Shown: positions 47,125-56,620, counted from the first letter of the stretch. The stretch is 64,000 nt of DNA from an uncultured Clostridia bacterium (GCA_944363645.1 CALVUR010000001.1:124001-188000), one strand, 5' to 3'. Notes: a model not told the origin generated them from the letters alone. Made by a program: numbers and translations.

Positions 47125-48585
47125 TTATTTTTGCCCTTCAAGTTCGCCTATTATGCTTAAAACAACTTGTTTATCGCTAAAACCGAGTTTATTACCGTTA
47201 ATTTCTTGATAATTTTCGCTACCCTTTCCGGCGATAAGTAGGCTATCGCCCATATTTAAACTTAAAATGCCTTGCCGTATTGCATCGTATCTATCGGGCA
47301 CTACCTTATATTCCTTTGTAACGCTTTTAATGCCCATTTCTATATCATTTATAATAGAAAGCGGATCTTCATAACGTGGGTTGTCGCTTGTGATTATTAC
47401 AAAGTCGGCAATGTCGCCAGCGATTTTGCCCATTACAGAGCGTTTTTTTGTGTCCCTATTACCGCCAGCACCAAACAGAGCAATAGTTTTGCCGTTTGTT
47501 GTCGACGACAAAAAGGAAAGGCTTTTATTAAGCCCGTCTGGGGTGTGGGCATAATCTATAAAGATTTTACCGCCCATATATTCCCCTACGCATTCCATAC
47601 GCCCAGAAACTACTTTTAATTTTTTAATATATTTGACAATCTTTTCCGGTTTTATACCACATAAAAAGCACGCACTTGCGCTTGCTAATAGGTTTGAAAC
47701 ATTAAACTCGCCCAAAAGATCGCATTCTACGTTATACACCATATCGAACATATTTATTACAAAACTTGTGCCGAATAAACTTTCTTTTATATTGACGGCA
47801 AAAACATCGGCTGGCGTATATATGCCGTAGGTAAGCGTTTTTTTGGGGTTTTCGTTATAAATTTCTTGACCTAAACTGTCGTCCGTGTTGACGATGAAAA
47901 AGCGTGATTTTTTGTCAAAAGCACTCTTTTTTACCATGCGATAACTTGAATAGTCTACAAAATAATCAAGGTGGTCTTGGGTGCAGTTGGTAAAAATCAA
48001 ACATTCAAAGCAAATGGCACTTGCCTTTTTAAGCCAAATTGCGTGGGCGGATAGTTCCATAACCACATACATAACTCCGCCGTCCACAAAGGTTTTAAAA
48101 AGTTTATAAAGATAGTCAGGATCGGGCGTTGTAAGACTTTCTTCAAGCGTTTGGTCGTTGTATTTTACGCCCAGCGTGCCAATAAACGCACAGTTTTTGC
48201 CAGCCAAATTTAACATTTCATATATCATGGTGGCGGTGCTTGTTTTGCCGTTTGTGCCCACTACGCCGATAATTTTCAACTTTTTTTGGGGATCGCCGTA
48301 AAAGGTAGCGGAAAATTTGGCAAAAGCAAGCCTTACATCGTTTGTAATAACTTGCACGCACTTTACTTTTGGCAGAATTTTTTCTGTTACAATGCAAACT
48401 GCGCCGTTTTTTACGCTTTCGGCGGCGTAATTATGCCCGTCATAGTTTGAGCCACGCAGACAAAAATACATGCCGTTTTGCGTTTTATCGCCACTAAACT
48501 TGGTGATTTCTTCAATTTCCACGTCCATATCGCTGGGATAGATTTGCACATTTTTTACACTTTTTACAATGCAACTTAACTTCAT
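47125..48585 (-). CDS. murE: UDP-MurNAc-tripeptide synthetase, meso-DAP type
   Basis: 486 residues. Adds the third stem residue. P-loop VVGTNGKTSTATMIYEML, TNCTQDHLDYF, and IDYAHTPDGL are Mur ligase signatures. The substrate motif SDNPRYEDP corresponds to the DNPR(x)E motif of enzymes that use meso-diaminopimelate rather than lysine, so the wall is predicted to be meso-DAP type. Eleven bases separate it from the PBP gene. Confidence 0.94.
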   Translation of the reverse strand: MKLSCIVKSVKNVQIYPSDMDVEIEEITKFSGDKTQNGMYFCLRGSNYDGHNYAAESVKNGAVCIVTEKILPKVKCVQVITNDVRLAFAKFSATFYGDPQKKLKIIGVVGTNGKTSTATMIYEMLNLAGKNCAFIGTLGVKYNDQTLEESLTTPDPDYLYKLFKTFVDGGVMYVVMELSAHAIWLKKASAICFECLIFTNCTQDHLDYFVDYSSYRMVKKSAFDKKSRFFIVNTDDSLGQEIYNENPKKTLTYGIYTPADVFAVNIKESLFGTSFVINMFDMVYNVECDLLGEFNVSNLLASASACFLCGIKPEKIVKYIKKLKVVSGRMECVGEYMGGKIFIDYAHTPDGLNKSLSFLSSTTNGKTIALFGAGGNRDTKKRSVMGKIAGDIADFVIITSDNPRYEDPLSIINDIEMGIKSVTKEYKVVPDRYDAIRQGILSLNMGDSLLIAGKGSENYQEINGNKLGFSDKQVVLSIIGELEGQK

Positions 48586-48595
48586 AATTCACCTT

Positions 48596-50329
48596 TTACT
48601 GTTTGGCAATAGATTTTGCCGAGATAACGTTTGTAAATATATCGTAAACGACCGGTGCTGCGACCGTTGAGCCGTAATTTCCGCCAATGGGCTCGTCAAC
48701 GGTTACAAGGCACAAATATTTGGGTGCGTTTGAAGGGAAAAAGCCCACAAACGACATTACATATTTGCCTTGCGCAATCTTGCCGTCAACAAATTTTTGG
48801 GCGGTGCCTGTTTTTCCGCCCACCTTATAGCCTTCGATATAGCACTGTTTACCGCTTCCGTTTGTAACTACGTTTTCTAAATACTCTGCCAAAATTTGGC
48901 TTGCCTTTTTAGAAGCAACACGTTTTGCGGTGGAAGGTTTCATAATTTCAACAACCTTGCCGTCGCTTGTTTTGATTTCTTTCACCAACTTTGGCGTATA
49001 GTAAAGTCCACCGTTTATGCACGCACTTGCCGCCGCTGCAAGTTGAAGTGGGGTTACCGCAACGCTTTGACCAAAGCCGATACGGGCAAGGTCGCCTTCT
49101 TTCACCGCCGTTTCTGGGATGAGCATTCCACTTGCTTCGCCCAAAAAGTCCACGCCTGTAACCTTGCCAAAATTGAGCGATTTTATGTATTTATAAAAGG
49201 TTTCTGTGCCGAGCGATAGCGCAATGTCGGTAAAACAAGGGTTGCAACTGTTGTTTAAGGCTTCTTGCAAGGTTTGGTTTTGGTGCTTACCGTTTTTATG
49301 GTCTGACCAGCACTTGATTTTTCCGCCGGCGACTTGGCGATAGCGTGAAGAATTGTACACATAATTTAACGGTTTTGCGTTGAGGTTTCCGTTTAAACTT
49401 TCTTCAATGTTGGCAAGCGCAGTTACCATTTTAAAGGTAGAACCTGGCTCGTAAGAATCTACAACTAAACCGTTTCTTGAAAGGCTGTTTAAACTTTCTA
49501 TATCATCACGTGGGACGTTGTTTAAATCGTAAGACGGCAAGTTTGCCATCGCTAAAATTTGTCCGTTTTGAGGGTTTAAAACGACCGCCGCCGCACCCTT
49601 TGGCGTGTATTCGTGCATTACTTTATTTAGTGCGCTTTCCACAATTAGTTGAATTTCATAGTCGATTGTAAGCACTACGTCAAGCCCGTTTACGCTTGGT
49701 ATAAAGGTGGGTGTTTTTGAAGAAAGATCACTGCCTAATAGGTCGGCTTCGTACAAAATTTCGCCGTCAATGCCTGCCAAATATTTGTTGTAATACTTTT
49801 CTAAACCGCCCTGACCTAAGCCGTCAACGGTGGTGTAACCTAAAACGCTACACAGCATTTCGTCATAGGGATACACCCTTTTATTGTCCACTGAATAGTA
49901 AACTCCGTCCAAATTGTAGTCGGTAAGTTTTATGATTTCATTTTTTGTAACTTGGCGTTTAACAGTTATTTCTGAAGTGGCTTTTTTGTCGATTTTTTGC
50001 TGTAAACTTTGGCTGTCAACGCCAAATAGTTCGCCCAAAATTTGACTTACTTTTTGGCTGTCTTTTACCGACCTTGTGCGCACAAAAACGGCGAAAGAAT
50101 CGGCACTTGTTGCCAAAATTTTGCCGTCGCTTGACAAAATATTACCACGCTTTGCTTTTACGGGAAGTTCCCTTGTCCACTGGTCAATCGCCTTTTGTTG
50201 AAGGGTGTTTGAGTTTACCACTTCGACAAAAAATAGCCTTATTATAATTACCAAAATCAGCACTGCTAAAAGGCAAAAATAAGCAAATAAACGTTTTCTT
50301 AACACGGTCAAAGAATAGGTGTTTTTCAT
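48596..50329 (-). CDS. Class B penicillin-binding protein (FtsI/PBP2B/SpoVD-like)
   Basis: 577 residues. Short cytoplasmic N-terminus, one membrane anchor (about 15-35), PBP dimerisation domain (VKAKRGNILSSDGKILATSADSFAV), transpeptidase with active site YEPGSTFKMVTA (SxxK), SCN and KTGTAQKF. No PASTA domains. Either the division transpeptidase or SpoVD; its place in the dcw cluster and the presence of ftsW suggests the division role. It has its own upstream terminator, so it probably starts a transcript. Confidence 0.92.
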   Translation of the reverse strand: MKNTYSLTVLRKRLFAYFCLLAVLILVIIIRLFFVEVVNSNTLQQKAIDQWTRELPVKAKRGNILSSDGKILATSADSFAVFVRTRSVKDSQKVSQILGELFGVDSQSLQQKIDKKATSEITVKRQVTKNEIIKLTDYNLDGVYYSVDNKRVYPYDEMLCSVLGYTTVDGLGQGGLEKYYNKYLAGIDGEILYEADLLGSDLSSKTPTFIPSVNGLDVVLTIDYEIQLIVESALNKVMHEYTPKGAAAVVLNPQNGQILAMANLPSYDLNNVPRDDIESLNSLSRNGLVVDSYEPGSTFKMVTALANIEESLNGNLNAKPLNYVYNSSRYRQVAGGKIKCWSDHKNGKHQNQTLQEALNNSCNPCFTDIALSLGTETFYKYIKSLNFGKVTGVDFLGEASGMLIPETAVKEGDLARIGFGQSVAVTPLQLAAAASACINGGLYYTPKLVKEIKTSDGKVVEIMKPSTAKRVASKKASQILAEYLENVVTNGSGKQCYIEGYKVGGKTGTAQKFVDGKIAQGKYVMSFVGFFPSNAPKYLCLVTVDEPIGGNYGSTVAAPVVYDIFTNVISAKSIAKQ

Positions 50330-50643
50330 ATTTTAAACTTAAAAAAATTATGCTTATTTAATTGTATTTTGCTTACCCTTATTTTATGTTTTTATTTTGT
50401 AGATATTTTGGCAATCTTTTATATTTTTTGTTTGTTTTTGGGGTTTTTGGCATATCAAAATTATATAAAAATTACCCCTTAAATTTTAAAAAAACGCAAA
50501 AAAAAGGCTAACCTTTTGGTTAGCCTTTAATAAAAGTTGATTTATGAATTTATTTTAGTTTAAAAAATACCCCCCTTTATTAAACTAAAATTTAAAAGTC
50601 TTAAAATTAAGCATTTTATCAGTAATTTTTTGTTTACCAAAGT
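50330..50643. other. Non-coding gap between ftsL-like and pbp genes
   Basis: 313 bp, AT-rich. Holds the terminator at 50497-50527 and otherwise homopolymer A/T tracts (including CCCCCC near 50570). No gene; a pbp promoter is likely within it but none is clear. Confidence 0.6.
50497..50527 (-). terminator. Internal terminator between ftsL-like and pbp genes
   Basis: AGGCTAACC-AAAA-GGTTAGCCT, perfect 9-bp stem, followed by nine T on the minus strand. Confidence 0.88.
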
Positions 50644-51414
50644 TTATTCGACTTTAATCATACCTTTTTCTTCAGCTTTTTGTTCGATTACTTCATCGCT
50701 TGAAACATAGTCGAGTTCTTGGTGAAGAGAATTAACTTCTTCGGTAAGTTGTTCAATTTTTGTTTGCTTTTCAACATAAGATGCATTCATTGATTTTAAT
50801 AATTGAGTGTTTAAAATAATGAGTGCGAAAACTGTAACAACAACCAAAGCATAAACGGCGATTAAAACCTTGCCTTTTGTGTTTATTGTGTATTGTTTAT
50901 CAACTGTTTTACCCTTTTCATGATAGTCTTCAAATGGGTTGTCATGTGTTTCCGCACTTGAATACTGCATGGTTGTTTGCGATGGTTGTGAGTCATCAGT
51001 TGTATAACTCATTTGTTGCTTTTGGTAATCGGGTTGATACTCTTTTGATGCGCTGTAACGGACATTTAAATTTTCTTGTCTTTCTTGCTCTCTATAATCG
51101 TATCTTTGTGTATTATATCTTTCAGCCTGCGAACTTTGTGCGTTATATGCTGGTTCTGCATAGTTTTGTGCCCTTGCCGGTTCGTCGTACGCTTGATATC
51201 TTGCGCTGTTTGTTGGTTGATAGTTTTTAAACCTATCTTCTTGATCTAATTTGTTTTGTGGTTGTGAGGGGCTGTCATAATAGTATTTGTTTTCTAAACT
51301 GTCTGCAAATCCCCTTTTTTCCATTTGATAATCTGTTGTTTGATTATATTTTCTCTCCGGCTCAGCATAACCTTGGCTATACCTTAAGGAGTTAGCTTCA
51401 TATTGATTTGCCAT
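50644..51414 (-). CDS. ftsL: FtsL/DivIC-like septum protein with long Tyr/Gln-rich cytoplasmic tail
   Basis: 256 residues, more than twice the size of ordinary FtsL. Residues 1-180 are low-complexity and rich in Tyr, Gln, Glu, Asn and Arg (NTQRYDYREQERQENLNVRY). One membrane helix at about 183-202 (VLIAVYALVVVTVFALIILN) is followed by a short extracytoplasmic coiled coil (YVEKQTKIEQLTEEVNSLHQELDYVSS) and an EEKGMIKVE end, as in FtsL/DivIC. Position between rsmH and the class B PBP gene is exactly that of ftsL. The symbol is based on topology and position because sequence conservation in the family is low. Confidence 0.82.
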   Translation of the reverse strand: MANQYEANSLRYSQGYAEPERKYNQTTDYQMEKRGFADSLENKYYYDSPSQPQNKLDQEDRFKNYQPTNSARYQAYDEPARAQNYAEPAYNAQSSQAERYNTQRYDYREQERQENLNVRYSASKEYQPDYQKQQMSYTTDDSQPSQTTMQYSSAETHDNPFEDYHEKGKTVDKQYTINTKGKVLIAVYALVVVTVFALIILNTQLLKSMNASYVEKQTKIEQLTEEVNSLHQELDYVSSDEVIEQKAEEKGMIKVE

Positions 51415-51472
51415 GATTACTACTTACTCTCCTTATAAAAATTACTTAGCCGACCTTTTTTATTTTTATTTT

Positions 51473-52402
51473 TTAAACCCTTTCGCATACTCTTAACTTT
51501 GCGCTTTTTGCCCTCGGATTACGGTCCAGCTCTTTTAAATCCGGAAGGATGGGTTTTGCGGTTAAAATCTTAACGATTTGCTTTTTGTTACATACGCATA
51601 CAGGTAAACTTTTATCACATATGCAATCGCTTTCTAAATACTTGAACGCATTTTTTACGATTCTGTCTTCTAATGAATGGAAGGTTATAACCGCAAGCCT
51701 TCCACCTTTATTTAGTCTTTCCCCCATAGCAACTATCGTGTCATAAAGCCCGTCAAGTTCACCGTTTACCTCGATCCTTATCGCTTGGTACGTGCGCTTT
51801 GATGGATGACCGTCTTGCTTGAATTTTGCGGGTATTGAATTGTCAATTATCTCGTTTAATTGTCCACAAGTAACAATCTTCTTATCTTTACGATATTTTA
51901 CTATGTTATTCGCAATTTTTTGATGGAACTTTTCTTCACCGTAATCACGCAAAATGCGACTTAATTCTTGCTCACTATACCCATTTACCACGTCGTATGC
52001 GGAAAATGTTGCGTCTTGGTTCATCTTCATGTCAAGTTTTTTATCCTTGCCTAAATAACTAAACCCACGACTGCGGTCATTAAGTTGTGGCGAACTTACA
52101 CCTAAATCAAGCAGTATCCCGTCATATCCCCCTATCCCTAAATTATTGGATATTTCGGTAAAATTCTTGAAGTTGTCGTGCACGGTCGTTAGTCGGTTTG
52201 GATATCTTTCTTGTACCTTTTTGGCGTTTTCTAATGCAACTAAATCTAAATCTGTCGCTATAACCTTGGTTGCACTATGTTCTAAAATCTTGCTTGTATG
52301 CCCGCATGCACCCAAAGTGCCGTCAAAATATAAACCGCCGTCTTTTAAGTTTAAACCTTTAATGCATTCTTCAAGCATTACAGGAAGATGTATAAATTCC
52401 AT
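51473..52402 (-). CDS. rsmH: 16S rRNA (cytosine1402-N4)-methyltransferase
   Basis: 309 residues from ATG 52402 (MEFIHLPVMLEECIKGL); an in-frame TTG four codons earlier is possible. Formerly MraW. SAM motif YFDGTLGACGHTSKILE, GILLDLGVSSPQLNDRSRGFSY, RTYQAIRIEVNGEL, ITFHSLEDRIVK and NPRAKSAKLRV are all present. Contains a Cys cluster CICDKSLPVCVCNKK as usual. Second gene of the dcw cluster. Confidence 0.96.
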   Translation of the reverse strand: MEFIHLPVMLEECIKGLNLKDGGLYFDGTLGACGHTSKILEHSATKVIATDLDLVALENAKKVQERYPNRLTTVHDNFKNFTEISNNLGIGGYDGILLDLGVSSPQLNDRSRGFSYLGKDKKLDMKMNQDATFSAYDVVNGYSEQELSRILRDYGEEKFHQKIANNIVKYRKDKKIVTCGQLNEIIDNSIPAKFKQDGHPSKRTYQAIRIEVNGELDGLYDTIVAMGERLNKGGRLAVITFHSLEDRIVKNAFKYLESDCICDKSLPVCVCNKKQIVKILTAKPILPDLKELDRNPRAKSAKLRVCERV

Positions 52403-52569
52403 TTTTACTGTCAAACTTCGTCTTTTTTTAAGTACGATTTTATCTTGCGTAATTTTTAGTAACGCTTTTTTAGCATTTTACCTTAATTTTTAACACTTTT
52501 AAATTTTTTAAACCTTTTAAGTTTTGGTCAATTTAAATCGTGAAAAGTTAAGTTTACTAAATTTATCGC

Positions 52570-53004
52570 TTAATCTTGATGTTTTTCATACTGCTCATCT
52601 AAAATCGCCAAAGCATCATCATAACTAAGTGATTGTGATAAACTGTCGTACTGTGATTTACTCATCAAATTGATGTGGTCTTCTGCCCCGACAAAAACTA
52701 TGTCCTTTTCAAGTGGTGCGAATTTTTTAATCGCTTCGGTTATCTGCAATCTGCCTTGACCGTCTTCTGTTACCTCAAAATAAGAACCGAAAAACAGTGT
52801 GTAAGCCATTTCTGCTTGCCTATTGAATGGTGAATGCTTCTTTTGGGAGATTTTTTTGAAAGCTTCCAAAGGATAGATTGCAAGCGTGTTTTCCATCGCA
52901 GAACGACCTATAACATAGGTTGTGCCAAGTTCTTTGCTAAACCTCGAGGGAATACGTATTCTATTTTTTGAGTCCATCTGGTGAAAATATGTACCGAAAA
53001 ACAT
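52570..53004 (-). CDS. mraZ: Transcriptional regulator MraZ
   Basis: 144 residues from the ATG at 53004, which has GGGGGG eight bases upstream; an ATG nine bases earlier lies too close to that site. Two SpoVT/AbrB-like swapped-hairpin repeats: FFGTYFHQMDSKNRIRIPSRF and SYFEVTEDGQGRLQITEAI. MraZ binds TGGG-type repeats at its own promoter and represses the dcw cluster in other bacteria. First gene of the cluster. Confidence 0.95.
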   Translation of the reverse strand: MFFGTYFHQMDSKNRIRIPSRFSKELGTTYVIGRSAMENTLAIYPLEAFKKISQKKHSPFNRQAEMAYTLFFGSYFEVTEDGQGRLQITEAIKKFAPLEKDIVFVGAEDHINLMSKSQYDSLSQSLSYDDALAILDEQYEKHQD

Positions 53005-53038
53005 TACATACACCCCCCTTTATTTTGATGACACAATG

Positions 53039-53070
53039 ATTATAGCACAACTTTTGCCCATAATCAACCA
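53039..53070 (-). promoter_or_regulatory. mraZ promoter with putative MraZ boxes
   Basis: Minus strand TTGATT (53067-53062), 17-base spacer, TATAAT (53044-53039). Overlapping it are TGGTT (53070-53066), TGGGC (53060-53056) and TTGTG (53050-53046) at 10-bp spacing, resembling the TGGGN-N5-TGGGN operators of MraZ. Autorepression is inferred. Confidence 0.7.
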
Positions 53071-53275
53071 CTTTGGCATAAAAAATAAAAATTTTTTTAA
53101 CTTTTTTTATATATTTTTAGAACATATGTGCGATTTTGTCGTTATCAAATTTTTTGCCCCCTTAAATAAATTTATTTAATAACCTTGATTTTATGCGGAA
53201 TTTTGGTGATTTTATGGTATTTTTTGCACATTTATAGATGTTTTTGAACGTGTTTGATTTTGCCCTTGTTTTTTG

Positions 53276-53322
53276 GTGGTCAAAAATCCCACAAAAATTC
53301 AGGCTTGTGGTCAAAAATCCCA
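53276..53322. repeat. Pair of 16-bp direct repeats upstream of the dcw cluster
   Basis: GTGGTCAAAAATCCCA at 53276-53291 and at 53307-53322, exact, centre spacing 31 bp (three helical turns). On the minus strand each contains TGGGA. Possible protein-binding sites. Confidence 0.75.
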
Positions 53323-54216
53323 TAAATTTACCATTTTGGGGGCTTAAATTTATTAACTACCCTTTGATGATGAAAAATTTTTTTGGAAAGCACGCTAATG
53401 CCTTCCCCTATTATGTAGCAAGCACTATGAAAAAGGGTAAAATATTTTGTTGATTAAATTTGGGGCGGTAAAATTTTTGCAATGAAAATTTAGCGAAAGC
53501 GGTAGATTGTGATTAAAATCAAAAAGCACATTTAAAACGAGATAATTTTTTAAAAAATTAGGTCATATTGGCGCAAAAAGACAAAAATCAAGCGTTATTT
53601 GACATATTTTATATAAAGGAAAAAATAAGTGTGGTAAAAAAATGTTAGTTATCCACAATTTAACGGTTTTAATGTGTATTTAACATAAAGACAGAAGTTA
53701 TTTATGCGCATTTTAAAAATAATAAAATCGCCCATTGTATGCGTGATTTTTGATATTATTATTTTGAATATAAAAAAATTTTGTGTGCTTTGTAAATACA
53801 CACAAAATTTGTGAAAATTGTTGATAACTTTTTTAATGCCTACAATAAATATGATAAAATTTCCCATAAAATAAGCGATTTTGTAAGGCTTTAAATTCAC
53901 TTACTAACATTTTTAAAAATTTATCTACTTTTTAGCCTTAAAATTTTACTAAAATTACGATTTATAAAAATTTTTAGATTAGGTTAAATTATTATGGGTA
54001 TTAAAAAATTGCTTGATTAAACTTTGACAATTTGGTAATAATAAATTTGAAAATACTTACTTTTTGCGCCGATAGTAAAAGCGAAAGTTTTACCCTTACC
54101 TATTGGTAGTTATATAAAATAATATTAAAATAACTACTTTATATTATATTGAAAGGTTTTTTGTGGTAAAATTAGCAAAAAAACGGCGTAATAATGCAAA
54201 AAACAGTTAAAAACCC

Positions 54217-54245
54217 TTGCAAATTTTATTTAAGTGTGTTATACT
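54217..54245 (+). promoter_or_regulatory. Promoter of rpsT
   Basis: TTGCAA (54217-54222), 17-base spacer, TATACT (54240-54245). Confidence 0.75.
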
Positions 54246-54301
54246 ACCACAGTAGAAAAATAAACAAGCCACTCAGGCTTATTATATAAGGAGAGATTAC
54301 C

Positions 54302-54565
54302 GTGCCTAATATTAAATCAGCAAAAAAACGTGTTTTAGTATCTGAAACTAGAAACGCTCGTAACAGAAGCGCTATTGCAGAAGTAAGAACTTCTATGAGA
54401 AAGTTGAACGCTGCAATCGAAAGCGGTGATAAAGCGATGGCTCAAGAAATCTTTAGAGAAACTTCTAAATTATTAGACCAAGCAGTTAGCGCTGGCAGAA
54501 TCCACATTAACACTGCTGCTAATAAAAAATCAGGTTTCGCTAAGAGAATTAACGCTTTAGCATAA
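54302..54565 (+). CDS. rpsT: 30S ribosomal protein S20
   Basis: 87 residues, standard. MPNIKSAKKRVLVSETRNARNRS and the helical bundle ending HINTAANKKSGFAKRINAL are diagnostic. Begins with GTG, preceded by GGAGAGATTACC. Monocistronic with promoter and terminator. Sits between divergent neighbours of the dcw cluster and fhs. Confidence 0.97.
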   Translation: MPNIKSAKKRVLVSETRNARNRSAIAEVRTSMRKLNAAIESGDKAMAQEIFRETSKLLDQAVSAGRIHINTAANKKSGFAKRINALA

Positions 54566-54576
54566 TTTATCACTTA

Positions 54577-54602
54577 AAGCCCTTAATTAGGGCTTATTTT
54601 TT
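54577..54602 (+). terminator. Terminator after rpsT
   Basis: AAGCCCT-TAATT-AGGGCTT followed by ATTTTTT. Confidence 0.85.
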
Positions 54603-54673
54603 GCATACTTTAAATTTGCGATTTTATGCGTAATTTTGACTTTTTTAAATTACGCAAACATTAAACTTAAAAC

Positions 54674-54707
54674 AAAAAAAGCGGGTAGATAGACTACTCG
54701 CTTTTTT
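54674..54707. terminator. Bidirectional terminator after fhs
   Basis: AGCGGGTAG and CTACTCGCT (one mismatch) with A-run and T-run on the two sides. Confidence 0.8.
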
Positions 54708-54742
54708 GTTATGTTTTGATTTACTTTTAAATTAATTATGAA

Positions 54743-56410
54743 TTAGAATAAGCCCAAAACAACGCCGTCGTCTGTGATGTCGATTTTTTCAGCCGCAGGG
54801 ACTTTTGGTAGGCCCGGCATTGTCATGATATCCCCTGTTAGCACAACGATAAAGCCTGCGCCGGCGGAAACCTTTACATTTTTAACGGTAACGGTAAAGC
54901 CTGTTGGGGCGCAAATAAGTTCTGGGTTATCTGACAAACTGTACTGTGTTTTTGCAACGCAGATGGGAAGGTTTGAAAAGCCTAACTTTTCAAGTTCAGC
55001 AATCTGCTTTTTGGCGTTTGGTAAAATTGCGACGTCATTACCGCCGTAAACTTTTTTAGTAAGCATTAAAATCTTTTCTTCAATGCTCATGTCAAGTGAG
55101 TATGGGTGTGATAGGCTTGATTTTTGGTTGCAACAATCGATAACGAGTTTAGCAAGTTGTGTCATGCCCTTACCGCCGTTTGAAAAGCCGTCCGCCATAA
55201 CTGCGGTATAGCCGTTTTGCTTGCACAAATCGATGAGCAAGTTGATTTCGTCCTGAGTGTCGGTTGGGAAACGGTTTACGGCAACAACGACAGGAAGTGT
55301 GTAAACTTTATTTATATTGTCAAGGTGCTTTTTAAGGTTGGGGAAGCCCTTTTTGAGTGCGTCAAGGTTTTCCGTTTTTAAATCGGCTTTTTGCATACCG
55401 CCGTGCATTTTTAAGGCACGAATGGTAGCAACCATTACAACGCAGTCGGGTTTTAAACCGCCTACCCTACACTTTATGTCCAAAAACTTTTCAGCACCAA
55501 GGTCTGCACCAAAGCCGGCTTCTGTAATGCAATAGTCGCCACACTTTAAGGCAAGTTTGGTTGCCAAAATGGAATTACAGCCGTGTGCAATGTTGGCAAA
55601 GGGTCCGCCGTGAATGATGCAAGGTGTGTTTTCAAGCGTTTGGACTACGTTTGGTTTAATTGCGTCTTTTAAAAGAACTGTCATTGCGCCTTGCGCCTTT
55701 AAGTCCCGACAATAAACGGGTGCGCCTTGATAGTTGTAACCAATGATGATATTGCCAAGTCGATTTTTAAGGTCTGCAATGCTTGTGGATAGACAAAGGA
55801 CTGCCATAATCTCGCTTGCGACGGTGATGTCAAAGCCGTCTTCACGTGGGGTGCCGTTTGGCTTACCGCCTAAGCCATCAACGATGAAACGAAGTTGACG
55901 GTCGTTCATGTCGACGCAACGCTTCCATGTGATGCGCTTTACATCGATACCGAGTTCGTTGCCTTGTTGAATGTGGTTGTCGATCATTGCGGCAAGAAGG
56001 TTGTTTGCTGTGCCGATTGCGTGGAAGTCGCCGGTAAAGTGAAGATTGATATCTTCCATAGGGACGACTTGAGCATAACCGCCACCGCACGCACCGCCTT
56101 TTACGCCGAACACGGGACCTAAAGATGGTTCACGAAGGGCGATAACTGTTTTTTTGCCAAGTTTTGAAAGCCCGTCCGCTAAACCAATGGTGGTTGTCGT
56201 TTTGCCTTCGCCCGCTGGGGTTGGGGTTATTGCCGTAACCAAAACAAGTTTGCCGTCCTTTTCGTCCTTCTTTTTTTCAAGCACTTTTAAACTTAACTTT
56301 GCTTTATAATTGCCGTAAAGTTCGTAATCGGCTTTTTCAACGCCAAGTGATTTGCATATATCTTCGATGGGAAGCATTTTCGCTTGTTGAGCAATTTCAA
56401 TATCGGTCAT
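54743..56410 (-). CDS. fhs: Formate-tetrahydrofolate ligase
   Basis: 555 residues, normal. ATP-dependent formation of 10-formyl-THF, feeding purine and fMet synthesis, and part of the acetogenic branch where that exists. P-loop [50 protein letters not shown] and [13 protein letters not shown] are family blocks. The start at 56410 has GAGGTGG four bases upstream; the Met seven codons earlier does not. A strong promoter and an 11-bp inverted repeat lie upstream. Confidence 0.97.
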   Translation of the reverse strand: MTDIEIAQQAKMLPIEDICKSLGVEKADYELYGNYKAKLSLKVLEKKKDEKDGKLVLVTAITPTPAGEGKTTTTIGLADGLSKLGKKTVIALREPSLGPVFGVKGGACGGGYAQVVPMEDINLHFTGDFHAIGTANNLLAAMIDNHIQQGNELGIDVKRITWKRCVDMNDRQLRFIVDGLGGKPNGTPREDGFDITVASEIMAVLCLSTSIADLKNRLGNIIIGYNYQGAPVYCRDLKAQGAMTVLLKDAIKPNVVQTLENTPCIIHGGPFANIAHGCNSILATKLALKCGDYCITEAGFGADLGAEKFLDIKCRVGGLKPDCVVMVATIRALKMHGGMQKADLKTENLDALKKGFPNLKKHLDNINKVYTLPVVVAVNRFPTDTQDEINLLIDLCKQNGYTAVMADGFSNGGKGMTQLAKLVIDCCNQKSSLSHPYSLDMSIEEKILMLTKKVYGGNDVAILPNAKKQIAELEKLGFSNLPICVAKTQYSLSDNPELICAPTGFTVTVKNVKVSAGAGFIVVLTGDIMTMPGLPKVPAAEKIDITDDGVVLGLF

Positions 56411-56434
56411 TGTACCACCTCGTTCTCTCATTTT

Positions 56435-56482
56435 AAATTTGACTTTGGAAAGTTTTTTACTTTATGCTGTTAAGTCAAATTT
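56435..56482 (-). promoter_or_regulatory. Inverted repeat in the fhs leader
   Basis: AAATTTGACTT (56435-56445) and AAGTCAAATTT (56472-56482) are perfectly complementary, 26-base loop. It lies between the promoter and the fhs ribosome site. Either a leader hairpin or an operator; no T-run follows. Confidence 0.6.
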
Positions 56483-56505
56483 AACCTATAATTTCGTATA
56501 CGCCT

Positions 56506-56534
56506 ATTATACTGCTTTAACTATTTTTTGTCAA
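56506..56534 (-). promoter_or_regulatory. Consensus promoter of fhs
   Basis: TTGACA (56534-56529), 17-base spacer, TATAAT (56511-56506) on the minus strand. Confidence 0.92.
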
Positions 56535-56620
56535 TGCGATTGACAAAAGTTTTGAGAGAATTTATTTGGGGCAAGTTTTTGTTAAAACGACCGAAAATTT
56601 TGCTTTACTGATATTAAAGT

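Larger units (their letters stand above)
53014..54301. other. 1.29-kb AT-rich gap between mraZ and rpsT
   Basis: Contains the mraZ promoter and putative operator (53039-53070), a 16-bp direct repeat pair (53276, 53307), one perfect DnaA box TTATCCACA (53649-53657) and the rpsT promoter (54217-54245). No convincing gene on either strand; open frames are short and Lys/Ile/Phe-rich as expected by chance in AT-rich DNA. Confidence 0.65.

Noticed and set aside
53649..53657. Perfect DnaA box TTATCCACA in a long AT-rich gap, suggesting an origin
   Set aside because: Only one full-match box, no cluster of boxes, and no dnaA, dnaN or rpmH nearby.
53649..53900. Minus-strand frame of 83 codons in the mraZ-rpsT gap
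   Set aside because: Lys/Ile/Phe-rich composition typical of AT-rich non-coding DNA, no ribosome site, no family pattern.
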